Below, piece after piece: positions 42,964 to 54,333 of a stretch of DNA of 64,000 nucleotides; within the stretch, counting starts at the first letter, position 1; every line of letters begins with the position of its first letter. This DNA comes from G963677085 sp963677085 (lineage in GTDB: Bacteria > Planctomycetota > Planctomycetia > Pirellulales > Thermoguttaceae). The stretch covers positions 806,001 through 870,000 of the forward strand of contig CAXXFH010000006.1 in the NCBI GenBank assembly GCA_963677085.2, read 5' to 3'. The notes beneath the pieces were generated by a model. It saw only the letters and a program-made list of their open reading frames with translations, had not been told where the DNA came from and did no database searches. The position numbers were made by a program, and so were the translations under genes.

Positions 42964-44714
42964 TTACTGCTTTAAAACGCGCATCAGTTCCGGCAACGAC
43001 GTGGTGCCTTTGGCCACCAGTAAGATGCCTTCTTCCTGGAGACTTCGCATGCCGTCTTTTCGAGCGGCCTGGCGGAGTAAGTCTAACTTGGGTGAGCTAG
43101 CCAGTACCTTGCGCACCGTGTCGCCAACGACGAGCAACTCGAAGATGGCCGTGCGGCCGACGTAGCCGATACCACCGCACACCTCGCAAACCTCCTCGGG
43201 CTGCTGCGGCGGGCGGTAGAAGGCCTGTACGCGACCAGCCGGAATACCTAACTGCTTGAGCACGTTTTCCGGCGGCATGTAGGCTTCTTTGCACGAATCG
43301 CAGAGCTTGCGGACCAGCCGCTGGTTGAGCACGCCGATAACGTTTTTGGCGAACTGGTTGGCCGACACGCCCAGCGACATCACTCGAAGCAGCGCCTCGG
43401 CGTTGTCCTTCGCCCGTTGGGTACTGATCACGAGACGTTTTTCGCTGATGGTTTCGCAGAGCATCTTGAGTGTTTCGCCGTTGACCAGATCGCGGACGAC
43501 AATCACGTCGGGGTGCAAGCGGAACAACTTGGGCAACACGGTGGCCGGGGTTTCGCCAGCCTCGGCCTTGTAGGTGGTTATCGGAATGTTTTCGACGTCT
43601 TCGTAACGATTGTTGTCGGCTTCGACCCCGAGAAATTCTCGCATCAGGCGGTCGGTCGAGTGCAGGGCAATGTCCATCGTGGTGCGCAGGCCCGTGGCCG
43701 GCATGGCCGAAAACAACATCAATCCCTGTTCTGTGCGGAGCAATTCGCGAAGTTGCTCCTCCATTTTCGGACGCATTCCCAGTTCGTCGAAGGTTTTGAA
43801 GCGGACTTTTTCGTCGACCAGTTGCATCAGCACCCGTTCGCCGGTCTTGGTGCCCTGGGTGGTTAGCGTGCCCGTGTAGGCGAGTGCCTGGTAATCGGCG
43901 ATGAACCCACCTTCCTGGCGGCTGCGGCGATCCTGAGGGTTCAGTCCGGCGACGGTTTTCATGGCTTCCAGGGCCGGGTCGGCCATTTCGCGATCGAGCG
44001 CTTCGCGGTTGATCCAGACGCCGTCGATCATATGTCGCACGGCGACGCCTTGCTGGCTGTAATCGAGCATAATGGCGCTGGCCCGGCCACTCAGCCCGTC
44101 GGCGACGATCTGTCGGGCATCACGGAAGCCGGGGAACTGCCGGGCTTTGAGCGTGTTAGCCTTGTCGGTCACTTCATCGGGCCCGCCGCGAGCGCGCAAC
44201 TTGGCAGGCGGCCCCGCCTCGTGCACACTGATCTTTTCGGCCTTCATCTTGATCCCCACCCGATTCAGTCGGGTTGCCAGCCAGTAGCGGAGGTGTTCTG
44301 GGGTGAAGACCCGCTGATCGTTGGTTACCTGCTTGTTGCGGAAAACAACGTAGGTGGCGAACGGCGCCACGTAGGCGATGATCAGCAGTGGAAATCCCAG
44401 CCAGAAAAAGGGGATTAGCCAGAGTAGGACAAACGCGGCAAAGAAGCTGCCGAAAACGATCGGGTTCCAGCGGAGGTAATCGAGTTTGAGGTCCTGGCAG
44501 TCGGTGCTGACCCAGTCGGCCGTTTTGACCCAGGCGGCGAAGACCAGCCAGCAGGCGAGGATTTTGACCCAGCTAAGGTAGAAGCCGGGGCCACGGAAGT
44601 TGCTGGGGTTGATGTCGATAGCCGGCCACGCTCCTCCCTGTTGAGCCAGGGCGGCGTCGACCCCCAGGGACAAGCTTCCGATTACCACAGCAAGCAGAAT
44701 CAGCAGACGCAACA

Positions 44715-44718
<4 letters not shown>
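42964..44718 (-). CDS. Membrane-fused PilB/GspE-like protein with degenerate Walker motifs (pseudo-ATPase)
   Basis: 584 residues. A signal peptide-like start (LRLLILLAVVIGSLSLGVDAALA) is followed by membrane segments near 47-65 and 88-120. From about 150 it is a type II/IV secretion ATPase: IVADGLSGRASAIMLDYSQQGVAVRHMIDGVW (N-terminal domain), LAYTGTLTTQGTKTGERVLMQLVD, then the nucleotide-binding part. The Walker A site is MPATGLRTT near 335-343 where active proteins have GPTGSGKTT, with Lys replaced by Arg. The Walker B region is PDVIVVRDLVN where active proteins have PDxxxVGExRD, and the His box reads STQRAKDN. The tetracysteine zinc motif (CDSCKEAY, CEVCGGIGY) is intact. It overlaps the intact pilT by four bases (ATGA). 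I infer a scaffold or regulator rather than a motor. Confidence 0.85.
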
Positions 44719-45869
<1,151 letters not shown>

Positions 45870-45923
45870 CGCACAATCTCCCCATGGCGGGGCTTATCGA
45901 TTTTTCGTTAAGAGCAGCTTCTA

Positions 45924-46069
45924 GTGCTGCGTCAAGGTACAGGAATTGGGGTGCCACTGCTGGCTTGTCCAGCAGTACAGCCCCTTCGCCGCTTCCGACC
46001 ACTGCTGGGCAAGCCAGCAGTGGCACCCACCGTATGTTGTCTCAACCCCTATCAAATCTGGGCAGAGCA

Positions 46070-46070
<1 letters not shown>
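45924..46070. repeat. CTAG-flanked MITE-like element (family 3 copy b)
   Basis: 147 bp. Ends GTGCTGCGTCAAGG and, reverse-complemented, GTGCTCTGCCCAG, each bounded by the TA of CTAG (45921-45924, 46070-46073). The core is a GGGTGCCA double hairpin. The right CTAG contains the TAG stop codon of hisF. Confidence 0.75.
45948..46028. repeat. GGGTGCCA-bounded double hairpin, copy D
   Basis: GGGTGCCA at 45948 and TGGCACCC at 46021. The left hairpin is CTGCTGGCTTGTCCAGCAG and the right CTGCTGGGCAAGCCAGCAG. Carried inside the family 3 element, as copy A is at 5637. Confidence 0.8.
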
Positions 46071-46837
<767 letters not shown>

Positions 46838-47174
46838 CGAAACGTTCCGAGAGAGATTGCTGAACCGTCCTCGATCCGAGCATTGTCGGTCGGTCGGTGT
46901 TTTGTTGGGCCGCCAACGATCGCCGCCAGCTTCAAACTCTCTGTTCCGGAGCTCGTGGCGAATCCACAGGATGTGATTGGCTGCCAAGCCGTTATCCGAG
47001 GCAGAAATTCCCCACTAACGGCAAGCTTCTACTGTAGTTGGCCGAAAACTGCCGGTCAACACCCCGAGTCTGGGGAGATGGCGGAGTACCCATGCCGCTC
47101 CGGCGGTCCACCGAAAGCGCAGACGGCTTGCCTGTCCCGACTCGGCGTTCACCCGAGAAGCAGTCGGTGGCCTC
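46838..47174 (-). other. hisF upstream region with possible structured RNA
   Basis: 337 bp between the PEP-CTERM gene stop and hisF, read leftwards. CCGAGTC (47139-47145 in minus sense) pairs with GACTCGG (47064-47070), closing about 80 nt that contain GGACAGGCAAGCC, CGCTTTCGGTGGACCG and a CGGAG/CTCCG hairpin with an 11-nt loop. It could be a leader RNA or a terminator-type structure for the upstream gene. I cannot assign it to a known riboswitch class. Confidence 0.4.
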
Positions 47175-48752
47175 TTAGCGGCGCGAGTGGCGTCTTTTGA
47201 CCCAGAACAGGGGCAATAAAAGGGCCGCCAGCCCCAGCAGTACGATACTTCCGGGCTCGGGAACCGTCTGCCAGACGAGTTCGAAGCTGTTGCCGCCAGC
47301 ACCGGCCTGCAAGTCGAACGAGCCGGTCGTCCAGGTGGCGTTGAGCATGTCGCCCGAGCCGGTTTCGCTGTACGAGGTGAAACCCGTCAGGATGGTCCAA
47401 CTGTGCGAACTGTTCCAAAAGGTATTGCCCGAGTCGGGATCGGCCACGGCCGACAAGTCGATATCCAGCACGGGCGAATCGACGTCGAGAGCCGCCGTGA
47501 GCGCGATTTGGTCGAAATCGGTTCCCGCTGTGCCCGTGGCGTCGTCCGCCAGGGAGGTCAACTGCCAGAGATACGTGCCACCCATCGTCACATTGCCGTC
47601 GATGGTCAGCAGGCCGGCACTCTCGCCAGGACTAACGATCGATCCGGCGTCGAGCGTCAGATTGGCGCCGATCGTGCCGCCACCGCCCAACGTGGCGCCG
47701 CTGGCCACGGTGTAGTCGCCACCGCCGGTGTGGGTGCCGTTGACCAGCAGCGTGCCATCCAGCACCTCGGTGATGCCACTGTAGTTGGCATTACCGTTGA
47801 CGATCCAGGTGCCGCCGCCGTTCTTTTCGAGTTGGGCTCCGGAGGTGGTGATGTTGCCGTTGATCACGCCCGTGCCCTCGCCCCGCAAGCGCCACTGGCC
47901 GAGCGTGCTGGAGCCGTTGTAGGTGAGGTCGCCGTTGAACGTGAGCGTCGTGTTCGCGTCGGTGATTTCCAGGGTGGGGCGACCGGAAAACGGCAACGCG
48001 GTGGAACCTCCCGAGCCGTTACTGCTCATCATAATGGTGCGATTGGTCGAGGCCGTCGCGCCCGTGTAACGCAGCGTGCCCGTGTCGGACGGTCCCCAGG
48101 TGCCTTGGCCCAGGGAAATGGCGCTGCCGGCTCCCGCCGCACTATTCACTCCGGCGTCGGCAATGGTGTCGATTTCGAGCACGCCGTGCGAAATACTGAC
48201 CGTGCCGGTGAAGGAATTGTTCGGGTTGGTCAGCTTAACCGTACCCGGATCGGTACGCGAAATGGCACCGGAGCCGCTGATCACGCCATTGAAGGTAACA
48301 TTCCGACCGCTGCGGACGAAAATACTGTTTACGAGATTCACGTCGCCGTTGACGACGATGTTACCGTTGTCGGCTTTGAAAGTCTTGCTGCCGGAGCCGC
48401 CGGTTACCAGGTCGTTGTCGATCGTTTGGGTGACGCTGCTTTTGTTGATCAGCACATCGCCGCTGCCGTTGATCGAGATGGCGTTGCCGTCGAGGACGAA
48501 CGCCCCGGCGCCGCTATTGAAGGTCATGGTCTTCACGGCCCAGGGATCGTTCGTGTCGACCGTGGGCGTAAGCCGCGTGGTGCCGGCAAACTGGATGTCG
48601 GCCGTACCGTCGGCCGCCGGGGTCGCATCGGTGTCCCAGTTCAGGTCGGTCGACCAGTTGTCGTCGGCACCGCCGCCGTCCCAAACCGTGGCAGCCGAAA
48701 CCGGCGCCGACGCGAGCACTAGCAATGCCAAGAGCAGAATATAACGGCGCAT
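47175..48752 (-). CDS. PEP-CTERM autotransporter-repeat-like surface protein
   Basis: 525 residues. I start at ATG 48752 (MRRYILLLALLVLASAPVSA-ATV, signal peptide), with GGGGG about 10 nt upstream; the frame to 48896 is longer but lacks support. WDGGGADDNWSTDLNWDTDATP opens the passenger-type repeats. NGSGDVLINKSS, GVISGSGAISRTDPGTVKLTNPNNSFTGTVSISHGVLEI, GTWIVNGNANYSGITEVLDGTLLVNG are beta-solenoid turns like autotransporter-associated repeats. The C-terminus is VPEPGSIVLLGLAALLL then WVKRRHSRR, the PEP-CTERM sorting signal: Pro-Glu-Pro, helix, basic end. It is expected to be processed by an exosortase and released or attached at the surface. No exosortase gene is in the window. Confidence 0.88.
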   Translation of the reverse strand: MRRYILLLALLVLASAPVSAATVWDGGGADDNWSTDLNWDTDATPAADGTADIQFAGTTRLTPTVDTNDPWAVKTMTFNSGAGAFVLDGNAISINGSGDVLINKSSVTQTIDNDLVTGGSGSKTFKADNGNIVVNGDVNLVNSIFVRSGRNVTFNGVISGSGAISRTDPGTVKLTNPNNSFTGTVSISHGVLEIDTIADAGVNSAAGAGSAISLGQGTWGPSDTGTLRYTGATASTNRTIMMSSNGSGGSTALPFSGRPTLEITDANTTLTFNGDLTYNGSSTLGQWRLRGEGTGVINGNITTSGAQLEKNGGGTWIVNGNANYSGITEVLDGTLLVNGTHTGGGDYTVASGATLGGGGTIGANLTLDAGSIVSPGESAGLLTIDGNVTMGGTYLWQLTSLADDATGTAGTDFDQIALTAALDVDSPVLDIDLSAVADPDSGNTFWNSSHSWTILTGFTSYSETGSGDMLNATWTTGSFDLQAGAGGNSFELVWQTVPEPGSIVLLGLAALLLPLFWVKRRHSRR

Positions 48753-49023
48753 CGGTTGCCCCCAATCTTTCAGAACGCACCGGTCGTCGGGTGCGCCGTC
48801 AGACCACAAAAAAACACGGATACCACCCGCGCGGGCGGGCTGAAAACATTTCCTTACTTTGATCGTTTCGTACGAGAAAGTCAAGAAAATGAGCAACCAC
48901 TCGAACCCCTATTTCGAGGTGTTTGTGTGTCTGCGGCTACAGCAGTGCCCGGAATTCGTCTGACGTGAGGCCCGCATCCTGTGCGATGGCGCCCATGAGA
49001 ATTGTCACCACGTGGCCAAAAAC

Positions 49024-51099
49024 TCACGGCTCGGCCGTCTCCACCACCTGCTCGCATTCCGGCAGCGAGGCCAGGAACACCCGGCCGTAGGGCTTCGTCC
49101 GCACGCGGGGATCGAGAATCACGACCATCCCCCGGTCGCGCTTCGTGCGAATCAGGCGGCCGAAGCCCTGCTTCAGCTTCAGCACGGCCTCGGGCAATTG
49201 GTAGTCGCGAAACGGGTTGCCGCCGCCGGCGCGGATGGCTTCCAGTCGGGCCTCCAGAAGCGGCCGGTCGGGCACACTGAACGGCAGCCGCGTGATGATC
49301 ACATTGGTCAACGCGTCGCCTGGCACGTCGACCCCTTGCCAGAAGCTGTCGGTGCCGAAGAGCACGCTGCGTGGGTTGGCCTTGAACTTCTCGACCATTT
49401 GCGTGCGGGGCATTCCCTCGGCCTGCGAAAGCAGGGTGAATTGCTGCTCGTCGAGCCAGCCGCGCAACACGCTGGCCACGCGCTGCATCATCTGGTAGCT
49501 GGTAAACAGCACAAACGCTCGACCGTCGCTGCGTCCCACGTAGCGACGGATCATGTCGGCCGTGCGCTGTTCGTAAAGCGAGGAGTTTTGGCCCGGGTCG
49601 GGCATGCCGTCCGGCAGCACGATCTTGGCCTGCTGCCGGTAGTCGAAGGGGCTGCCCAGGCAGAGCGTTTCGGTCTTTTCCACCCCGATCCGTGATTGGA
49701 AGAAATCGAAGCTGCTTTTCCCTCGACTGGTGACCGACAGCGTCGCGCTGGTCATCACGACGGTGGGCACTTCGCCGAAGAGGTGCTTGCGAAGGATTGG
49801 GCCCACGTCGATCGGTGCCGCGGCCAGGTTCACACGACGATAGCGACGTGCCATCGACACTTCGGCCCAGTAAACGGCGTCTTGCACGGCCTGGGCGTGC
49901 CACTGGTCGACTTGGTCGGCGAGCCCGTCGAGGCGATTGGCAGCTGCCGTAAGGTCTTGCCGCTCTTCGGGCTTTTCGACGTTGGCCGCTTCGCGACGGA
50001 CCATGTGGTGGAGCTTGTCGAGCGCTTCGCTCAACGGGTTGGCAACGATTTTTGCCTGCCGCACGCGCCCGTTGCTGTTGCGATGCGACTCGTGCCATTC
50101 GGCGATGCTGAAGAAGAAGTCCTCGGCCCGTTCGCGGCACTCCATGACCTGCTTCTGGGCGTCGACCAGGCGGTGGTGTACCAGTAAGCCACGGTTTGTC
50201 CGGTCGTTGTAGAGTTTGCGGAGCAGGTAGTCGATCTGCCCATTGGTTACTCGCAGCCCCAGGTGGTCGCCGGCGACGGCCTCGACGGTATGGGCTTCGT
50301 CGAAGACGACGACGTCGTAGTCGGGCAGCATCTTGGCACCACCGATCCTTAGCGCCAGATCGCTGAAGAACAACGCATGGTTGACGACCAGAATTTGGGC
50401 GTTTTGCACGCGGCGCCGTGCCCGATAGTAGAAACAGTCTTTGTTGTGAGGACACGCCCGGCCCATGCAATTGCCGTGATCGCTGGCCACTTCGTCCCAC
50501 ACGCCCGGGCGAGGGCGGAAACCGAGGTCCGAGAGCGAGCCGTCGGCGGTCGTCTTGGCCCAATCGCGGATCTGCCGCAACTCCTCGAACTCTTCTTCGT
50601 CGGCAAACAGACTCGTCGCCCGACCGAGCGCGTTGTGCATTCGTCGCAGGCTGAGGTAGTTGCTGCGACCCTTGACCAGCACGGCGGTAAACTCCAGCGG
50701 GATCACGCTGTTGAGAAACGGAATGTCCTTCTGGATCAACTGTTCCTGGAGGCTGATCGTGTGGGTCGAGATGATCACCCGACGTGGCCGCTTTTTCGCC
50801 GAAGTTTCCTCTGGCCTCGGTGAATGTCCCGTCGTCCCCGGTGGCGGCAAGTCTTCGGGCAACGGCCCGGCCGGCGTATCATCGCCCGAGCCGGCCGCGT
50901 GCAGGATGGCGGGCACCAGGTAGGCGAAGCTCTTGCCCACGCCCGTGCCAGCCTCGACCAGCAGGTGGTTCGACCGGTCGATGGCCGCGGCCACGGCGTC
51001 GGCCATGGCAAGTTGCTCGCCGCGATGCTCGTAGTTCTGCAACCGAGCAGCGATACGGCCCTCGGGGCCCAGGATTTCGGCGGGTTGGATCATATTCAC
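49024..51099 (-). CDS. dinG: DinG-like XPD-family DNA helicase
   Basis: 691 residues from GTG 51099 or ATG 51093. Superfamily 2 helicase: YEHRGEQLAMADAVAAAI, Walker A LVEAGTGVGKSFAYLVPAI, ISTHTISLQEQLI, DVVVFDEAHTVEAVAG (DEAH), TSATLS, VLFTSYQMMQRV, VLFGTDSFWQGVDVPGD and LKQGFGRLIRTKRDRG. Three cysteines of the 4Fe-4S domain are in GNCMGRACPHNKDCFYYR with C-x4-C-x5-C spacing as in DinG. The first ligand is replaced: KGRSNYLSLRRM has Ser where DinG-type proteins usually have Cys. Unwinds DNA 5' to 3', tied to repair and R-loop removal. Stands alone. Confidence 0.9.
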   Translation of the reverse strand: MNMIQPAEILGPEGRIAARLQNYEHRGEQLAMADAVAAAIDRSNHLLVEAGTGVGKSFAYLVPAILHAAGSGDDTPAGPLPEDLPPPGTTGHSPRPEETSAKKRPRRVIISTHTISLQEQLIQKDIPFLNSVIPLEFTAVLVKGRSNYLSLRRMHNALGRATSLFADEEEFEELRQIRDWAKTTADGSLSDLGFRPRPGVWDEVASDHGNCMGRACPHNKDCFYYRARRRVQNAQILVVNHALFFSDLALRIGGAKMLPDYDVVVFDEAHTVEAVAGDHLGLRVTNGQIDYLLRKLYNDRTNRGLLVHHRLVDAQKQVMECRERAEDFFFSIAEWHESHRNSNGRVRQAKIVANPLSEALDKLHHMVRREAANVEKPEERQDLTAAANRLDGLADQVDQWHAQAVQDAVYWAEVSMARRYRRVNLAAAPIDVGPILRKHLFGEVPTVVMTSATLSVTSRGKSSFDFFQSRIGVEKTETLCLGSPFDYRQQAKIVLPDGMPDPGQNSSLYEQRTADMIRRYVGRSDGRAFVLFTSYQMMQRVASVLRGWLDEQQFTLLSQAEGMPRTQMVEKFKANPRSVLFGTDSFWQGVDVPGDALTNVIITRLPFSVPDRPLLEARLEAIRAGGGNPFRDYQLPEAVLKLKQGFGRLIRTKRDRGMVVILDPRVRTKPYGRVFLASLPECEQVVETAEP

Positions 51100-51420
51100 G
51101 AGGCCGCGACCGTTGGTCGCGCCGATTGTTCTCGTACGCCCACGACAGCACGAGTGCCGTGGACAGAGAGGGCTACTCTTGCTTCAACGGTAGTGAACAA
51201 CCCACCGCTGGCAGCCGGCATCGGGGAAAACCTGTAACGTACCACGTGGCTGACCTGCGCGATAGGGTGTGGAGCAATGGCCGCCTTCGTCATGCCCCCC
51301 CAGACCTGCTGTTCCACTGCTGTCCCAGAAGGGTGTTTTCTGCTAGGCTGTTGTGGCGGTGTTTCCGTGGCCTTCCAACGCCCCTTTGACGTACCACCCC
51401 GCAACCGGAGCTGTGGGTCG
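51100..51420. other. Divergent intergenic region, nothing recognised
   Basis: About 320 bp between the helicase and the first zinc-ribbon gene. No repeat family member and no credible open frame noticed. Confidence 0.4.
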
Positions 51421-52575
51421 ATGGCAATAGAATTTCGCTGTATTCAATGCAAAAAACTGCTAAAAGTGCCAGATGCGGCTGCCGGGAAAAAGGTCAAGTG
51501 TCCCGGGTGTACAACCGTCTTGCGTATTCCTGCCGCGGTTGCCGCGCCACCGCCGCCACGCGTGGAAAGGTCGCCCGAGGTGCTGGTGCCCCTCCCTCCA
51601 CGGCCCAAACATACTCCGCAGAACGCCAGCGATGATCTGATTCCGTTGTCCGATGATCTGATTCCTTTGTCGGACGATTTGATCGCGATGTCCGCAATGG
51701 GTCGTTCGTTGGAGCGTGAACCGGCCATTGCCTCACCCGGCCGGCCGGAAAACCCGTTCGCCGCCCCCGCCAGCACCAGCGAGCCGACTGGCTCGGAAAC
51801 ACGGCAGCCGATCATGGCTGGCACGACCGAACTCTGGCCCACCCAGATCGAGTTCGCTGATATCTTCCAGCGGACGTGGGCCATTTTCAGTCAGCAATGG
51901 CGTGTGTGCCTGGCAAGCGTCTTCCTCTCTCTGATCGCCGCTATTTTGGGTTTTGGGGTGTTATTCTTCGGGCCCATTATCGCAGGCTTTTCGTCGAACA
52001 TGCCGGCGTTGGGCCTCCTCGGGGGCGCTGGAGGATATCTCCTCGGCGTGGCCTTTGTGATGTGGGTTCTCGTAGGAACCTTGCGTACCCAGTTGGCTGT
52101 CGCGCGAGGAGATCCAGCCAACTTGGCAGATCTGTTCAGCTTTGGACCGGAGGGTCTGACGATGTTTGCCGCGGCGATGGTGATTACGGCCATTAATGTT
52201 GCCGTACTTCTGGTAGCCGGGCTTCCGCTGGCAATGATTGCCAGAATCGTCGCTACCTCGGCCGATCAGTTGGAGACGGCGTTGGGCTTACCGCTTTTAG
52301 CTTTTCTGTTGGTCAGCAACGTACTTACTTCCTACGCCTATCTGTTGATTGTCGACTGCAAGGTGAATGCCATCGAAGCGATTCGTCTTTCGTTCGAGAT
52401 CACGCGCGGCAACTGTCTGACCCTGTGTCTGATTTGGGTGGTGGGAATAGTAATCGTCCTTGGACTCTCGGGTTGCGTTCTTGGCCTAGGGGTGTTCCTG
52501 ACGGTTCCGTTTGCGGCCATGCTGTATGCCGTGACCTATCTGGTGATGATTGGTGAGGAGACGGACCGTTGTTAA
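51421..52575 (+). CDS. Zinc-ribbon membrane protein 1
   Basis: 384 residues; I start at ATG 51421 since MAIEFRCIQCKKLLKV matches the N-termini of the two paralogues downstream. The zinc ribbon is CIQC...CPGC (residues 7-31), then a Pro/Arg-rich linker with the repeat DDLIPLSDDLIPLSDDLIAM, then about six membrane helices from 180 (VCLASVFLSLIAAILGFGVL ... GLSGCVLGLGVFLTVPFAAM). The membrane part resembles DUF975/GdpP-membrane-type domains. Ribbon on the cytoplasmic side is likely. Function unknown; planctomycete-typical layout. Confidence 0.75.
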   Translation: MAIEFRCIQCKKLLKVPDAAAGKKVKCPGCTTVLRIPAAVAAPPPPRVERSPEVLVPLPPRPKHTPQNASDDLIPLSDDLIPLSDDLIAMSAMGRSLEREPAIASPGRPENPFAAPASTSEPTGSETRQPIMAGTTELWPTQIEFADIFQRTWAIFSQQWRVCLASVFLSLIAAILGFGVLFFGPIIAGFSSNMPALGLLGGAGGYLLGVAFVMWVLVGTLRTQLAVARGDPANLADLFSFGPEGLTMFAAAMVITAINVAVLLVAGLPLAMIARIVATSADQLETALGLPLLAFLLVSNVLTSYAYLLIVDCKVNAIEAIRLSFEITRGNCLTLCLIWVVGIVIVLGLSGCVLGLGVFLTVPFAAMLYAVTYLVMIGEETDRC

Positions 52576-52815
52576 CAGCAGCGGAGGCCGCCCTATGGAT
52601 TGCGTGATGACGACCGTCATTGCCTCTCGCCCCCCCATTTTGCTACACTGGCGTGGGTTCATCCGGGCGATGAGCTACAATATTGGAGATTTTCCAACGA
52701 ATACTTGTCTCGAAGCCTAACGATCCGTTTCCCCGGATATCGTTCTGAGGATTTCTGAACGTTGGGCCGACGGTTGCTTGTGGAACACCCGCCATGTCCG
52801 AGGAGTCGCCACACG

Positions 52816-53535
52816 ATGACGATTGAATTCCGTTGTACCCAGTGTGCCAAGCTATTGCGCACGCCCGACGACACGGCCGGCAAACAGGCGAAGTGTCCCG
52901 AGTGTGGGGCGATCATGCAGATCCCCACGGCACCGCCGTCCGCGCCGCCATCGGCCACGCCTAGCCAACCGGCGGTTCCCGGCGGAGCGTTCGTGCCCCC
53001 GCCACCACCGCCGGGCACGCCGCAAGCGTCGAGTCCCTTTGGGCCGGGAGGATCGTCGTCCGCGGGCAACGTCAATCCTGCCAATCCCTACGCCTCTCCG
53101 GGCCAAGTTGATCCTACTGCCGGTATGTACATCGGAGGATTAGATCCCCACGCAGCCCAACGTCTTTCCGGCCCGGGTATTGGATTGATTATTACCGGGA
53201 TCCTGGGCATCGGCCTTCGGCTGACAGGCATGGTTGTTAATCTGTTTTTCATGGGGGCCGGTGTTATGCCTCAGGGCATGCAACCCATGCAGCAACCGTT
53301 TGCGATTGGGGCCATAAGTTACACGGTTGAGATCGTTGCTTGTGTGTTGGGGGTTGTGGTTGTTTTGGGCGGCGTGCGTATGAGAAACCTCGAAAGCTAT
53401 TCGCTCTCGATGACGGCAGCCATCTTGGCGATTATTCCTTGCCTCTCGCCGTGTTGTGTTTTGGGGATTCCTTTCGGGATCTGGGCATTGGTGGTACTTA
53501 ATGACAGTGCCGTTAAGACCGCATTTAAGAGTTGA
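52816..53535 (+). CDS. Zinc-ribbon membrane protein 2
   Basis: 239 residues from ATG 52816, GGAG upstream. Ribbon MTIEFRCTQCAKLLRT ... CPECGAIM (CxxC x CxxC), then about 90 residues rich in Pro, Ser and Ala, then three to four membrane helices (IGLIITGILGIGLRLTGMVV, VEIVACVLGVVVVLGGV, MTAAILAIIPCLSPCCVLGI). It ends 5 bp before the next gene's start, so the two are likely co-transcribed. Function unknown. Confidence 0.75.
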   Translation: MTIEFRCTQCAKLLRTPDDTAGKQAKCPECGAIMQIPTAPPSAPPSATPSQPAVPGGAFVPPPPPPGTPQASSPFGPGGSSSAGNVNPANPYASPGQVDPTAGMYIGGLDPHAAQRLSGPGIGLIITGILGIGLRLTGMVVNLFFMGAGVMPQGMQPMQQPFAIGAISYTVEIVACVLGVVVVLGGVRMRNLESYSLSMTAAILAIIPCLSPCCVLGIPFGIWALVVLNDSAVKTAFKS

Positions 53536-53540
53536 GAACC

Positions 53541-53993
53541 ATGACGGTCGTTTCAACCTCCAGTGAATTGCGCTATATGGCGGCCAAGCGGTCGATAGGT
53601 ATCCGCTTGGCCACGGTGCTGCTTGCGTGGAGTGTGCCGTTAACGCTGTTGAGGTGGCTTGATCCGTGTCGGTTCGATCTGCCGATGTGTTGGTTTCATG
53701 CCCAAACCGGCATGCACTGCATGGGCTGTGGTGCAACTCGGGCAACCCACGAATTGCTACACGGCCGACTTCTGTCGGCTTTGCATTTCAACGCGCTTTG
53801 GGTAGTGTTGATCCCCTTGGTAGTGTACGTGGCGATTTCCGAATCGCGGCGCTATGTTTTGGGCAAACCGTTGCCCGGTCGATTGTGGGATAAACGCTGG
53901 TTGTGGACACTCTTGGTTATGTTGGCCCTGGGGTTCTTCGTTGTGCGTAATTTTCCTGCTTACCCATGGACGCTTCTGGCTCCACCGGCTTAG
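53541..53993 (+). CDS. DUF2752 membrane protein
   Basis: 150 residues from ATG 53541. WLDPCRFDLPMCWFHAQTGMHCMGCGATRATHELLHGR contains the DUF2752 hallmark CxGCGxTRAxHxLLxG, followed by HFNALWVVLIPLVVYVAIS. Three membrane helices. The family is widespread and of unknown activity; cysteines and His suggest metal or redox chemistry at the membrane. It is 5 bp behind zinc-ribbon protein 2. Confidence 0.85.
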   Translation: MTVVSTSSELRYMAAKRSIGIRLATVLLAWSVPLTLLRWLDPCRFDLPMCWFHAQTGMHCMGCGATRATHELLHGRLLSALHFNALWVVLIPLVVYVAISESRRYVLGKPLPGRLWDKRWLWTLLVMLALGFFVVRNFPAYPWTLLAPPA

Positions 53994-54145
53994 TATTTAG
54001 CCGCCGTGAACGCACGGCGGGAAAACGTGATGCTGCCCGGAAGCGGTGGATACTCAAACTGAAAACGGTGATTCGAGTTTGCGGCCAGAAGGATTGGTTG
54101 TTGCGTATTGTCTATTGGAATTTCATTGGGGTTTGGGCGTTGGGA

Positions 54146-54250
54146 TTATTGATTCCTGGCTTGGTGGAACACTTCATTGCGTTCTGGCCTGGAAAACCGG
54201 GTTCCCGCTGGTCGCCCTCGTTCCACAAGCAACGCAGGACGCAATAGTCG
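54146..54250. repeat. MITE-like inverted repeat, family 2 copy b
   Basis: 105 bp, over 85 percent identical by eye to 14128-14235, starting TTATTGATTCCTGG and ending GGACGCAATAGTCG, with a 3-bp shorter left arm. The preceding 54052-54140 has ACTCAAACTGAAAAC and GGAATTTCATTGG, fragments also seen around 32053-32145. Confidence 0.75.
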
Positions 54251-54258
54251 TGGTGTTC

Positions 54259-54281
54259 ATGGCCGCTGAAGCGGCCGCGCC
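54259..54281. repeat. TGGCCGCTGAAGCGGCCA-type palindrome
   Basis: ATGGCCGCTGAAGCGGCC followed by GCGCC, then a pyrimidine tract (CTCCTGTCTCCTATCTCC) leading to the next gene. Confidence 0.65.
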
Positions 54282-54333
54282 TCTTGGATTCCAACTCCTG
54301 TCTCCTATCTCCTGACACCCTACTCCATTTCCC

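Noticed and set aside
47064..47145. c-di-GMP-I riboswitch
   Set aside because: GGACAGGCAAGCC recalls part of the GEMM consensus, but the tetraloop/receptor elements and GACGCAAAGCC block are not there; kept only as an unassigned structure.
47403..48722. 439-residue plus-strand frame opposite the PEP-CTERM gene
   Set aside because: Shadow of the repetitive Gly/Asn/Thr codons; no start signal or domain.
48881..50563. 560-residue minus-strand frame overlapping dinG
   Set aside because: Out-of-frame Arg/Gly/Pro-rich product; the real helicase motifs are in the other frame.
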